Source: Limnohabitans sp. JirII-31 (lineage in GTDB: Bacteria > Pseudomonadota > Gammaproteobacteria > Burkholderiales > Burkholderiaceae_C). From it: a DNA stretch of 64,000 bases. The DNA is taken from NCBI RefSeq assembly GCF_002778315.1, contig NZ_NESA01000002.1:186001-250000 (forward strand). Reading direction: 5' to 3'. Each line of letters starts with the position of its first letter. Within the stretch, counting starts at the first letter, position 1. The notes below the pieces were generated by a model. That model was not told the DNA's origin, made no database searches, and saw only the letters and a program-made list of their open reading frames with translations. Of this stretch, positions 25,058 to 33,831 are shown piece after piece. Made by a program: the position numbers and the translations under genes.

Positions 25058-26668
25058 ATTGAAATGGTGGGCGCTGGCCATGGGCCAGTCGCGGTAGACA
25101 TCGGGCAAGTGGCTGACGTCGGCTTGCAGCAAGGCACCGGGTGCCACGTTGTCCACCAACTCTGAGAGATGTTGGGTGTGTGTCTCGGTGACACGACGCA
25201 TGATGTGTTTGGTCGACAAGTCGCTGGGCTTGTGCAGTCCGGCAGACTGCATCATTTCTTGCAAAGCTTCCAGTGTGTGTTTGTGAAAGTTGTGCACGCG
25301 TTCCGCTTTGCTGGGCACGACCAGCGCCATTTGTCGCTTCGGGTCTTGTGTGGTGACGCCGGTCGGGCAGTTGCCCGTGTGGCAGGTTTGCGCCTGAATG
25401 CAGCCCAGGGCAAACATGAAACCACGCGCGCTGTTGCACCAGTCTGCGCCCAGTGCCAAAGCACGCGCCATGTCAAACGCACTGACGATCTTGCCACTGG
25501 CGCCCACGCGGATGTGCTCACGCAAGCCCGCGCCGACCAAGGTGTTGTGCACCAAACGCAAGCCTTCTTGCAGTGGCATGCCCATGTGGTCAGAAAACTC
25601 CAGCGGCGCCGCGCCTGTGCCGCCTTCGGCGCCATCGACCACCACAAAGTCGGGTTGGATGCCGCTTTCTTGCATGGCTTTGACCATGCCAAACCACTCC
25701 CAGGGATGGCCGATGCACAGCTTGATCCCCACGGGTTTGCCTTCGCTGAGGGTGCGCAGTTGTTGCACAAACTGCATCAACTCCAGCGGCGTTGAAAAGC
25801 TGCTGTGGGCCGAGGGCGACACACAGTCTTCACCCACTTTGACGCCTCGTGCTTCGGCAATCTCTTCGGTGACTTTGGGGCCTGGCAGCACCCCACCGTG
25901 CCCGGGTTTGGCGCCTTGGCTGAGCTTGATCTCTACCATCTTGACTTGGGGTGAACGTACGTTCTCGACAAAGTGCTCGGGGCTGAAGCGGCCTTGTTCA
26001 TCGCGACAACCAAAGTAGCCCGAACCAATTTCCCAAATCAGATCTCCGCCATGGACGCGGTGGTGGCGCGAGATCGAGCCTTCTCCGGTGTCGTGTGCAA
26101 AGCCCCCCATCTTGGCGCCTTGGTTCAAGGCCATGATGGCGTTGGCACTGAGGGCCCCAAAGCTCATCGCCGACACGTTGAACAAGCTGATGTGGTAGGG
26201 CTGGGTGCAACTGGCACCCCCCACTTTCACGCGAAAGTCGTGACTGGCCAATTGCGTGGGTGCGATGGAGTGGTTGATCCACTCGTAGCCGACGGCACGC
26301 ACATCCAGCTGTGTACCAAACGGACGTTTGTCAGAAGCCCCTTTGGCGCGGGCGTAGACCAGGCCACGCTGGGCTCTGGAAAAAGGTGAAGCTTCGGTTT
26401 CGGACTCTAAAAAGTACTGACGAATTTCAGGCCGAATGGTCTCCAACATGAAGCGCAAGTGACCAATGATGGGGTAGTTGCGCAAAATGGCGTGGTGGTT
26501 CTGCTGCAAGTCGTACAGGCCCACCAGACTCAGGCCCAGAAACACCAATGGCCACCAGGCGCTGATACCCATCACACCAGACCCCAGCAAGGTGAACACC
26601 AGCAACACCACCGATGCGATGAACGCGGTATAGCGCACCGGATAGATCTGATTGAGTTTGTCCAGCAT
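25043..26668 (-). CDS. FMN-binding glutamate synthase family membrane protein
   Basis: 541 aa from ATG 26668 (MLDKLNQIYPVRYTAF); further upstream reading is unlike the family. Two N-terminal membrane helices (about residues 10-50) precede a GltB-type FMN domain. Visible motifs include SFGALSANAIMALNQGAKMG, AKPGHGGVLPGPKV, DGAEGGTGAAP and a cysteine group CIQAQTCHTGNC suited to an iron-sulphur cluster. The glutaminase domain of true glutamate synthase is absent. Such stand-alone proteins are common in proteobacteria, and their substrate is not established. Confidence 0.8.
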   Translation of the reverse strand: MLDKLNQIYPVRYTAFIASVVLLVFTLLGSGVMGISAWWPLVFLGLSLVGLYDLQQNHHAILRNYPIIGHLRFMLETIRPEIRQYFLESETEASPFSRAQRGLVYARAKGASDKRPFGTQLDVRAVGYEWINHSIAPTQLASHDFRVKVGGASCTQPYHISLFNVSAMSFGALSANAIMALNQGAKMGGFAHDTGEGSISRHHRVHGGDLIWEIGSGYFGCRDEQGRFSPEHFVENVRSPQVKMVEIKLSQGAKPGHGGVLPGPKVTEEIAEARGVKVGEDCVSPSAHSSFSTPLELMQFVQQLRTLSEGKPVGIKLCIGHPWEWFGMVKAMQESGIQPDFVVVDGAEGGTGAAPLEFSDHMGMPLQEGLRLVHNTLVGAGLREHIRVGASGKIVSAFDMARALALGADWCNSARGFMFALGCIQAQTCHTGNCPTGVTTQDPKRQMALVVPSKAERVHNFHKHTLEALQEMMQSAGLHKPSDLSTKHIMRRVTETHTQHLSELVDNVAPGALLQADVSHLPDVYRDWPMASAHHFNLLRA

Positions 26669-26696
26669 GCGTGTTCCTTTGTGGGCGGTAAAAAAT

Positions 26697-27194
26697 TTAG
26701 CGATCGGCGTTGAGTTTTGCAGCGAGCTTGGATTGCGCCAGAGCGGACACATCGGCCCTGTGTCGTGCGCTGCGCAGTTGTTGAGTGGCTGCCTGCTCAA
26801 CCTCTTGCAGGTGCTGCAAGATGGTGCTGCGCAGGTCCACCAGGTCTTGGTCAATGCGCTGCAAGCGCTCTTGCAACTCACGTTGCAAGGCCATGCGTTG
26901 TGTCAACAAATTCACCTCGGCGGCAATGGTGCGCCAAGTTTGTGTCAAGTGGTCATTGGGCGTGGCGCGCAATTGCTCAAACAACGACTGCATGGAGGCG
27001 TCCAGCATGGGTGAAGAGCTGTCTTGTGCGGACTCAGGTATGTCGGTCAAGGTTGGCACATTTTCTGGCACAGGGGGGGACGTGTCGTTTTGCGCCGTTT
27101 GCGGTTGGGTCAAGTTGTGCACCTGTCCCCATCCGTCTTCAGGGGTGTATTGCTTGAGTCCTTTGAAGGACAAAAATTGTGGTTCTGCAGACAT
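26697..27194 (-). CDS. Hypothetical coiled-coil partner of the ParA-like ATPase
   Basis: 165 aa. The ATG overlaps the stop of the upstream parA-like gene (TAATG), so the two are translationally coupled. Residues 1-70 are Pro/Ser/Thr-rich and probably disordered; about 75-165 are helical coiled coil (MALQRELQERLQRIDQDLVD). Orphan ParA ATPases usually pair with a small adaptor that stimulates ATP turnover and links to cargo, and this gene is the natural candidate. That role is inferred from position and shape only. Confidence 0.6.
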   Translation of the reverse strand: MSAEPQFLSFKGLKQYTPEDGWGQVHNLTQPQTAQNDTSPPVPENVPTLTDIPESAQDSSSPMLDASMQSLFEQLRATPNDHLTQTWRTIAAEVNLLTQRMALQRELQERLQRIDQDLVDLRSTILQHLQEVEQAATQQLRSARHRADVSALAQSKLAAKLNADR

Positions 27195-28141
27195 TATTTA
27201 CTGATCACGCCCATGGACATGCGTTTGAGAAATTGAGGAATCCCCATCACACTCAGGCTGCTGGCCGATGGGCTCGGATTTGATTTTCCAAGGGTTTCGT
27301 CGGGGCGCACCTTTTGCACCCGATGGCGGCCCAAGATGGAGTACTGGCTCGAGAGCGAACTCGATGTGCCCAACAGGTTGCTGCGCGTGCCCAGCACGCT
27401 GCTGTGCGTTCCAAGTTTGCTGCGCAATGGCAAGTTGTTGGCCGTGCCCGCTTGGGGCTGCGACAGCTTTTGTGCAGCGTGGCGCACGTCGCGTGCGGCG
27501 CACACCGATTTCCCAAATTCATTGAACGAGGCACCGCAAGCGTCTTGCAAATCCATCAGATAGCCACGCTCAAACATGTCGCGCGCGCTTTGTGCTTCCA
27601 AAATAGGGGGCGACAACATGAAGCTCACGGGGAAGCGCTGTTTGGAGAACACATCGCTGTGCAAATGTTCTGCCTGCACGCGTGTGGGGGCCACCAGCAG
27701 TGTGGGCGGGGTGTGAATGGCTGAATCAAAGACCCAGCGGTGGCGGCTTAAAAATCCGGCGGTGGCTGCCAGCTCAATTTCAGAGACAGAAGTTGGCACG
27801 ATGACCAGGTCGTACTCAAACATCAACTCACCCGCGATGGAGTCGGTCCAAGTCAGATCACAAATCACCACGTCAGAGCTGCTGGCAGCGCGTCGCAAAT
27901 GCAAGCGGGCATCTAGGATGGGGCGATTGCCACCTTGGTCCAACGGCAGCATGTGGTGCTGCACCACCACGCCGATGTTGGGCGCACGCGTGAGCCAGGT
28001 GCTGGATGAGCCGTGGGTGTCAAAGTCCAGCAAGGTCACGGTTTGACCCTGACGGCGCAGGTACGCTGCTAAGTTGGCGGCAACGGTACTTTTACCCACA
28101 CCACCTTTTTGACTGGTGACCAAAACTTTGAACGTTGACAT
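27194..28141 (-). CDS. Orphan ParA/MinD-type ATPase
   Basis: 315 aa from ATG 28141 (MSTFKVLVTSQKGGVGKST); an in-frame extension to 28183 looks non-family. The deviant Walker A KGGVGKST spans residues 12-19 and the DFDTHGS motif is present. After the ATPase fold comes a linker with seven-residue repeats (KLGTHSS, VLGTRSN, LLGTSSS). The C-terminus GIPQFLKRMSMGVISK looks like an amphipathic helix similar to the MinD membrane anchor. No parB gene is adjacent. It probably positions a cellular cargo. The 263 bp upstream (28142-28404) are AT-rich and should hold its promoter, though no clear -35/-10 was fixed. Confidence 0.8.
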   Translation of the reverse strand: MSTFKVLVTSQKGGVGKSTVAANLAAYLRRQGQTVTLLDFDTHGSSSTWLTRAPNIGVVVQHHMLPLDQGGNRPILDARLHLRRAASSSDVVICDLTWTDSIAGELMFEYDLVIVPTSVSEIELAATAGFLSRHRWVFDSAIHTPPTLLVAPTRVQAEHLHSDVFSKQRFPVSFMLSPPILEAQSARDMFERGYLMDLQDACGASFNEFGKSVCAARDVRHAAQKLSQPQAGTANNLPLRSKLGTHSSVLGTRSNLLGTSSSLSSQYSILGRHRVQKVRPDETLGKSNPSPSASSLSVMGIPQFLKRMSMGVISK

Positions 28142-28404
28142 GACATTTCTCCAAACGCCAAGGCTGGGCAGTGCTTGTCGCATCCCAGTTTCTTTAGCGG
28201 GGAATGGAATTTACCTGTCCATCGAAAGCCCCACAAGCCTTTGTTCATGCGGGTTTCAAGAGGTTGCCTAAAAATACAGATGAATTTGAATACTTAAAAG
28301 GTAATGCTGCTTAAAAAAAGAATCAATATGAAGAAGATTCCCTATGTCTTTGATTTTTCTAGATAAATTTAAATTTTTCAGAAAAACAACAGTTCTTCCT
28401 TGCA

Positions 28405-28800
28405 TCAATCCAAAGACGCACTCCATCGGTCATCCCATGGCGCACGTGTTTGGTCCAGATGGCGTCGTTCGCGTTTGGTGGGACGGCCTTGTTCGATGCT
28501 GTGTGCAGGCTCGGGCGCCAGTCTGCGCGCTTCGCGTTGCGCTGCATTGTGTTGCAGGCTCTCTTCGGTTTCTTGATACATGGTCTGCGCCACTGGGGCA
28601 GGGCCACGCATGGGCAGCAGCGCACTGACCACCACGGTTCGTGTCACGGGGCCTTGTCGCAAGGTCACTCGGTCGCCTACTTTGAGTTCGCGTGCTGGTT
28701 TGGCTGTGTGGTCGTTCACGTCGATGCGATTCTTTTGAATCTCTTCACACGCCAAGCCACGCGTTTTGTAAAAACGTGCGGCCCACAACCATTTGTCCAA
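28405..28800 (-). CDS. hslR: Ribosome-associated heat shock protein Hsp15 (S4 domain)
   Basis: 131 aa beginning with the S4 RNA-binding motif DKWLWAARFYKTRGLACEEI and continuing ELKVGDRVTLRQGP. Hsp15 binds the 50S subunit carrying stalled nascent chains and helps recycle it. No ATG fits the frame: a stop occurs 18 bases upstream, so the start is the TTG at 28800 or another non-ATG codon just before it. This leaves little room for the usual short leader. The 5' end faces the divergent pal gene. Confidence 0.83.
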   Translation of the reverse strand: MDKWLWAARFYKTRGLACEEIQKNRIDVNDHTAKPARELKVGDRVTLRQGPVTRTVVVSALLPMRGPAPVAQTMYQETEESLQHNAAQREARRLAPEPAHSIEQGRPTKRERRHLDQTRAPWDDRWSASLD

Positions 28801-28804
28801 GCGT

Positions 28805-28833
28805 TTGTTGCATGTTTACATTCTGTATATAAG
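28805..28833 (+). promoter_or_regulatory. Possible sigma70 promoter for pal
   Basis: TTGTTG (28805-28810) and TATAAG (28828-28833) are separated by 17 bp and lie 44 bp before the pal ATG. This is a plausible but imperfect match to the -35/-10 consensus. Confidence 0.35.
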
Positions 28834-28876
28834 TTGCGCCTTAAAATTCAGACTCACTTTCACTTCTAATATATCC

Positions 28877-29401
28877 ATGTCCAAACGTTATCTTGCTTTG
28901 ATTTCTGCAACAGCACTTGTTTTGTTGTCTGCTTGCAGCTCCACCAAATTGGCCGAAACCACTGACTTGAGTGGCAAAGCAACTGATAGCACCTCGGGTG
29001 CTCCAGCGCCTATCTCGGGCGTGGCCCCTGTGGTGGCAGACCACTTGAATCCCAACAGCTTGATCTCTACCCAGCGCAGCGTGTACTTTGACTTTGACCA
29101 GTTCACCATCAAAGCCGAATCCGCACCCGTGATCGAGCGTCAAGGCAAATACCTGGCTTCCAAATCAAGCCTGGCCATTCGTGTCGAAGGCAATGCCGAC
29201 GAACGCGGCGGCCGTGAATACAACTTGGCCCTGGGCCAAAAGCGTGCCGAAGCCGTGGTGCGTGCGCTCAAGGTGTATGGCGTGAGCGACAAACAAGTCG
29301 AGCCCGTGAGCTTTGGCAGCGAAAAGCCAGTGGCCTTGGGTCATGACGAAGAGTCATGGGCCAAGAACCGCCGCGTCGACTTTGCTTATCCAAGCAAGTG
29401 A
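28877..29401 (+). CDS. pal: Peptidoglycan-associated OmpA-family lipoprotein (Pal)
   Basis: 174 aa from ATG 28877 (MSKRYLALISATALVLLSAC). The lipobox LSAC puts the lipidated Cys at residue 20. The C-terminal OmpA domain contains VYFDFDQFTIK and the peptidoglycan-binding segment EGNADERGGREYNLALGQKRAEAV. It links outer membrane to cell wall and normally works with TolB, but tolB is not adjacent here. Length and domain layout are typical of Pal. An in-frame extension to 28793 is not supported. Confidence 0.85.
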   Translation: MSKRYLALISATALVLLSACSSTKLAETTDLSGKATDSTSGAPAPISGVAPVVADHLNPNSLISTQRSVYFDFDQFTIKAESAPVIERQGKYLASKSSLAIRVEGNADERGGREYNLALGQKRAEAVVRALKVYGVSDKQVEPVSFGSEKPVALGHDEESWAKNRRVDFAYPSK

Positions 29402-29426
29402 TGCCTGTGCCGGCATTGCGCGCTTG

Positions 29427-30335
29427 ATGCAACTCAACCACGAAGAAGTCACCTCACCACCGCGGGCCTCGGCCTCGGTGGTGTTGTTGCGTGATGCCCC
29501 CTCAGACCCGCGTGGTCTGGAAGTCTTTTTGTTGCGCCGTCACACCGCTTCGGCCGTGCTGGGCGGCGCTTATGTTTTTCCGGGTGGCAAGCTCGACGCA
29601 ACCGACTGCGCGCCGTCTTTGCATGCGCACTTGGACCGCGCGTCCCACGAGCTGTTACAAGCTTTGGGTGAACCCGATTTAGACGCCCCCACAGCGGCTG
29701 GCTTGTACGTCGCGGCTGTGCGCGAGGCCTTGGAAGAATGCGGTGTCTTGTACGCGCGTGCGCGCGATGGTCAGCAGCCGCTGCACGATGCCCGCCAACG
29801 CCAGCAGTGGCAACAACAACTGCACGCAGGCCAAGGCTTTGAACAGATGGTGCAAGAGGCCGCTTTGGCCATTGACACCGAACAGCTGGCACCGTGGTCG
29901 CGCTGGATCACACCACGTGTGCCGTCGATCACCAACAAACGTTTCGACACACGTTTTTTCGTGGCCGTGTTGCCCGCTCAACAAGAGCCTGTGCATGACA
30001 ACGTCGAGGCGGTAGACAGTGTGTGGCTCACACCACGCGAAGCCTTGACCCGCTATTGGCAGGGCGAATTGGTGTTGGCGCCACCGCAGATCATGACCTT
30101 GGTCAGCTTGGTGCCGCATCGCAGCGCACACAGCGTGTTAGAGCTGGCCAAGCGCCAAGCGCCGGCCTTGGTGGAGCCGCAACCTTTTGAAGAAGCAGGT
30201 GTGCGCCATATCGCCTACCCGGGTGACCCCAAGCACAGCCGCTCTGAACGCGCCTTCATCGGGCCGACACGATTGCAATTTAAAAACGGACGGTTTGAGC
30301 CCGCAGGCGGCCTGGACGTGTTGCTCAACCCTTGA
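29427..30335 (+). CDS. Nudix hydrolase (long, NUDT19-like layout)
   Basis: 302 aa from ATG 29427. The Nudix core starts VFLLRRHTAS and contains FPGGKLDATD. The catalytic helix REALEECGVLY comes about 50 residues later than in short Nudix proteins, an insertion typical of the NUDT19/RP2 group. It would hydrolyse a nucleoside diphosphate-linked compound; CoA or an acyl-CoA is possible given the neighbouring fatty-acid genes, but the substrate is not fixed by the sequence. It lies 25 bp after pal. Confidence 0.78.
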   Translation: MQLNHEEVTSPPRASASVVLLRDAPSDPRGLEVFLLRRHTASAVLGGAYVFPGGKLDATDCAPSLHAHLDRASHELLQALGEPDLDAPTAAGLYVAAVREALEECGVLYARARDGQQPLHDARQRQQWQQQLHAGQGFEQMVQEAALAIDTEQLAPWSRWITPRVPSITNKRFDTRFFVAVLPAQQEPVHDNVEAVDSVWLTPREALTRYWQGELVLAPPQIMTLVSLVPHRSAHSVLELAKRQAPALVEPQPFEEAGVRHIAYPGDPKHSRSERAFIGPTRLQFKNGRFEPAGGLDVLLNP

Positions 30336-30364
30336 TTTCCAACGACCGCGTCAGCGGCACTGCC

Positions 30365-31144
30365 ATGACCACTCTCCCACACGCGTTCCAACTCCAAGGT
30401 AAAAAAGGTTTGGTGCTGGGCTTGGCTAACGAACACAGCATTGCCTGGGGCTGTGCGCAACAAGCCCACGCGATGGGCGCTGACTTGGTGACCTCTTGTT
30501 TGAACGACAAAGCGCGCCCCTTTGTGGAGCCACTCACGCAAGCCCTGGGGCTTGACTTGCAAACCTGCAACATCGAAACACCAGACGATTTGCAGCACTT
30601 GGTGCAGTACGCGGTGGGCAAGCTGGGGCGCTTGGACTTTGTCATCCACTCCATTGCCTGGGCGCCGCTGCAAGATTTGCATGGCCGTGTGGTCGACAGC
30701 TCTAGCGTCGGCTTTGCCCGTGCCATGGAGGTGTCGTGCCACTCGTTTGCCACCTTGGCACAGCTGTGCGCGCCACACATGACAGAGGGTGGCAGCCTGG
30801 TGACCATGACCTATTTGGGCGCTGACGAAGCCGTGCCGCACTATGGCTTGATGGGGCCTATCAAAGCAGCCCTGGAGTCGTTGGTGCGCTACATGGCGCT
30901 GGAGTTGGGGCCACAAAACATCCGGGTCCATGCGGTGTCGCCGGGCCCCATACCCACGCGTGCCGCTTCTGGCATTGAAGCTTTTGATGCCTTGATGCAA
31001 AACAACATCGACAAATCGCCCTTGCGACGACTGGTGAGCTTGCAAGAGATCGCCAACCTCAGCACCTTTTTGTGCACCGATGCTGCCAGCGGCATGACCG
31101 GTCAAACCATTTATGTCGATGCAGGCAGCCACGCGGTGGCCTGA
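30365..31144 (+). CDS. fabI: Enoyl-ACP reductase, FabI type
   Basis: 259 aa from ATG 30365 (MTTLPHAFQLQGKKG). FabI features are ANEHSIAWGCAQ in the cofactor region, HSIAWAP, the catalytic Y-x6-K in HYGLMGPIKAALE, and SPGPIPTRAASGI. It reduces enoyl-ACP or enoyl-CoA with NAD(P)H. It heads a three-gene unit with maoC-pta and ackA, so it may be a second FabI acting on CoA intermediates and not the housekeeping copy; this is inference. Confidence 0.85.
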   Translation: MTTLPHAFQLQGKKGLVLGLANEHSIAWGCAQQAHAMGADLVTSCLNDKARPFVEPLTQALGLDLQTCNIETPDDLQHLVQYAVGKLGRLDFVIHSIAWAPLQDLHGRVVDSSSVGFARAMEVSCHSFATLAQLCAPHMTEGGSLVTMTYLGADEAVPHYGLMGPIKAALESLVRYMALELGPQNIRVHAVSPGPIPTRAASGIEAFDALMQNNIDKSPLRRLVSLQEIANLSTFLCTDAASGMTGQTIYVDAGSHAVA

Positions 31145-31169
31145 AAAAAAGCACGTCAGAAAGCAAGCC

Positions 31170-32597
31170 ATGAACGACATCCTTGACACCACCAACGACC
31201 CCCTCAACGAGTGGTTCGAAAACTATCCCTACGACAGCATCGTCATTGGCCAAGTGGCGCGCAGCGTGCGCACCCTGACCTTGGCCGACATCCAGGCCTT
31301 TGCCGCTGTGTCGGGGGACACCAACCCGGCCCACCTTGACCCTGAATACGCCAACGCCACCTTGTTCCATGGCGTGATCGGTCACGGCATGTGGGGTGGG
31401 GCCTTGATTTCCAGTTTGTTGGGCACGGTGTTTCCTGGTCCCGGCACGATTTATCTGGAGCAAAACCTGCACTTCAGCCGCCCGGTACGTATTGGCGACA
31501 CCTTGACGGTGACCGTCACCTGCACGGCCAAACAAGACGACAAGAAAACACTCGACCTCGATTGCTTGCTACTCAACCAAAAAGGCGAGCGCGTGCTCTA
31601 TGGGGTGGCCCGTGTCATGGCGCCTACTGAGAAGTTACGTATCCCCCGCATCCATGCGGCGCACATTAGCCTGTTCGATCCCGAAGCCCGCCACGCCCAC
31701 TTGCTGGCGCTGGGTGCCCATCTGGAGCCTGTGCTGTGCGGGGTGGTGCATCCGTGCGATGCCGATTCGCTGCAAGGCGCGATGGATGCGCACCGCGCGG
31801 GCTTGATCCAGGCGGTGCTGATTGCCCCCGAGAAAAAACTGCGCGCGCTGGCCACAGAAGCAGGCATTGACATCACGGGTGCCACCGTCATCGACGTGCC
31901 GCACAGCCACGCGGCGGCTGAGCTGGCGGCGCAAATGGCAGCTGACAAACAACTGGAAGCCTTGATGAAAGGCAGCTTGCACACCGATGAGCTGATCCAT
32001 GCCGTGGTCATGCAGCCGGGCTTGCGCACCGGGCGTCGCATGTCGCATGTGTTTCGTTTTGAAGCACCGATGTACCCCAAACCTTTGTACATCACCGATG
32101 CCGCGCTCAACATCGCGCCCACCTTGGCTGAGAAAGCCGACATCGTGCAAAACGCGATTGACTTTGCGCACATCATGGGTGTGGCTGAGCCCAAGGTGGC
32201 CATTTTGGCGGCGGTGGAAACCGTCAACCCCAGCATGCCCTCTACCCTGGACGCTGCCGCGCTGTGCAAGATGGCCGACCGAGGCCAAATCAAAGGCGGT
32301 GTCATTGATGGCCCTCTGGCCTTTGACAACGCGGTGTCCACCCATGCGGCAGAAATCAAACACATCGTCTCGCCCGTGGCGGGCCAGGCTGACATCTTGG
32401 TGGCCCCCGATCTGGAGTCGGGCAACATGATGGCCAAGCAGTTGGAGTATTTGGCGGGCGCCTCAGGCTCGGGTGTGGTCTTGGGTGCACGCGTGCCCAT
32501 CGCCTTGACCAGCCGCGCCGACACCGCGATGACGCGCAGCGCCTCAGCCTTGCTGGCCAAGCTCATTGCCCACCACAACCGCGCGCACAACACATGA
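31170..32597 (+). CDS. Fusion of MaoC-type enoyl hydratase and phosphate acetyl/butyryltransferase
   Basis: 475 aa from ATG 31170 (MNDILDTTNDP). Residues about 25-150 form a MaoC hot-dog domain with the hydratase motif DTNPAHLDPEYANATLFHGVIGHG (active Asp and His). Residues about 175-475 form a Pta/Ptb domain (LEYLAGASGSGVVLGARVPIAL near the end). It would hydrate an enoyl thioester and interconvert acyl-CoA and acyl phosphate, passing the latter to AckA. It overlaps ackA by ATGA. This fusion beside ackA is known in proteobacteria. Confidence 0.9.
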   Translation: MNDILDTTNDPLNEWFENYPYDSIVIGQVARSVRTLTLADIQAFAAVSGDTNPAHLDPEYANATLFHGVIGHGMWGGALISSLLGTVFPGPGTIYLEQNLHFSRPVRIGDTLTVTVTCTAKQDDKKTLDLDCLLLNQKGERVLYGVARVMAPTEKLRIPRIHAAHISLFDPEARHAHLLALGAHLEPVLCGVVHPCDADSLQGAMDAHRAGLIQAVLIAPEKKLRALATEAGIDITGATVIDVPHSHAAAELAAQMAADKQLEALMKGSLHTDELIHAVVMQPGLRTGRRMSHVFRFEAPMYPKPLYITDAALNIAPTLAEKADIVQNAIDFAHIMGVAEPKVAILAAVETVNPSMPSTLDAAALCKMADRGQIKGGVIDGPLAFDNAVSTHAAEIKHIVSPVAGQADILVAPDLESGNMMAKQLEYLAGASGSGVVLGARVPIALTSRADTAMTRSASALLAKLIAHHNRAHNT

Positions 32598-33787
32598 GCA
32601 TCCTGGCTGTCAACGCGGGTTCTTCGAGCCTCAAGTTCGCGCTCTACCCTGTGCAGGGGCAGGCGGTGTCCGAAGCCGAGATGACGGGCTGCATTGAAGG
32701 CCTGGAGCCTGCTGGCAAGCCCTGCATCACTTGGTCCATCCGAGGCCAAGCCAAAACCATCGACGCGGTGCAAGTGGGCGCAAACGTCGACCCCTTTGAT
32801 GCCGCACTCCCTGCACTCAAACAATTGTTGGTCACCCACTTTGCCCATGTGCCACTGCAAGCCATTGCCCACCGTGTGGTGCATGGCGGCTTGTTGTATT
32901 CGGCCGCTGTGCGTGTCACGCCTGAGGTGTTGACACAACTCGCCACGCTCAACAGCTTGGCACCGTTGCATCAGCCGCACAACTTGGCTGGGGTGCGCGC
33001 TTTCAGCGAGTCGTTTCCAGACGTGGTGCAAGTGGCTTGTTTTGACACCGCGTTCCACCGTACGCTGTCAGCGCTGGAAACCACCTTTGCCATCGATCGT
33101 CAACTCACCGCCCGCGGTGTGCGCCGCTTTGGGTTCCATGGGCTGTCGTACCAGTTTGTCAGCCAGGTGTTGCAAGACGTGTCACCCCGTTCTGCGGGAC
33201 GCACGGTGATGGCCCACTTGGGCAATGGGGCCAGCGTGTGTGCCACCACCGAACACCAGAGCCGTGCCACCACCATGGGTTTTTCGGCTTTGGATGGCTT
33301 GATGATGGGCTCGCGCAGTGGCGCGTTGGACCCCGGCGTGTTGCTGTATTTGATGGAGCAGGGCTGGGGGCACGACGCCATTCAAAAGCTGCTCTACAAA
33401 CAAAGCGGTTTGCTGGGCGTGTCAGGCGAGAGCGCTGACATGCGCACCTTGCGTGCCTCGGGTTCGCCGTCGGCACAGTTGGCGATTGACTTGTTCACCC
33501 ACCGCGTGGTGCGCGAGGTCGGTGCCTTGACTGCCTGCGTGGGTGGCCTCGATGTGTTGGCCTTCACCGGGGGCATTGGCGAGCACGACGCGGTGCTGCG
33601 CCAACAGGTGTGCGAGGCGTTGCACTACCTGGGCGTGTCGGTCGATGCAGCACGCAACCAAGCGGCCACGGGTGATGCGGTGCGTGCCATCCATGCCGAA
33701 GGCAGCGGGGTGGAGGTGTGGGTCATCCCCACTGACGAGGGGCGGGTGGCGGCGCGGGAAGCCTTGGGCTTGATGCGTGGCGCATGA
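32594..33787 (+). CDS. ackA: Acetate kinase
   Basis: 397 aa, normal length. Visible motifs are VNAGSSSLKFAL at the N-terminus, HRVVHGG, FDTAFH, RRFGFHGLSYQF, HLGNGASVCA and AFTGGIGEHDA. It converts acetyl (or acyl) phosphate and ADP to acid and ATP. The last coding segment (33737-33767) is repeated exactly 722 bp downstream, beyond a toxin-antitoxin pair, where a second version of the ackA end is left (34444-34509). The present C-terminus may therefore have been supplied by the inserted cassette. Confidence 0.93.
   Translation: MSILAVNAGSSSLKFALYPVQGQAVSEAEMTGCIEGLEPAGKPCITWSIRGQAKTIDAVQVGANVDPFDAALPALKQLLVTHFAHVPLQAIAHRVVHGGLLYSAAVRVTPEVLTQLATLNSLAPLHQPHNLAGVRAFSESFPDVVQVACFDTAFHRTLSALETTFAIDRQLTARGVRRFGFHGLSYQFVSQVLQDVSPRSAGRTVMAHLGNGASVCATTEHQSRATTMGFSALDGLMMGSRSGALDPGVLLYLMEQGWGHDAIQKLLYKQSGLLGVSGESADMRTLRASGSPSAQLAIDLFTHRVVREVGALTACVGGLDVLAFTGGIGEHDAVLRQQVCEALHYLGVSVDAARNQAATGDAVRAIHAEGSGVEVWVIPTDEGRVAAREALGLMRGA
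33737..33767 (+). repeat. 31-bp direct repeat, copy 1 (in ackA 3' end)
   Basis: Exact 31-bp match to 34459-34489, in the same orientation and coding for EGRVAAREAL in ackA. The two copies bracket the antitoxin/toxin pair at 33832-34422, as expected for a cassette inserted at the gene end. Confidence 0.85.
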
Positions 33788-33831
33788 CCATGGCCTTGGC
33801 TAAAATAGCCATCAAGCCACAAGGATTGAAC

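Noticed and set aside
31598..33058. 486-codon minus-strand open frame across maoC-pta and ackA
   Set aside because: Crosses two well-supported genes and has no recognisable domain.
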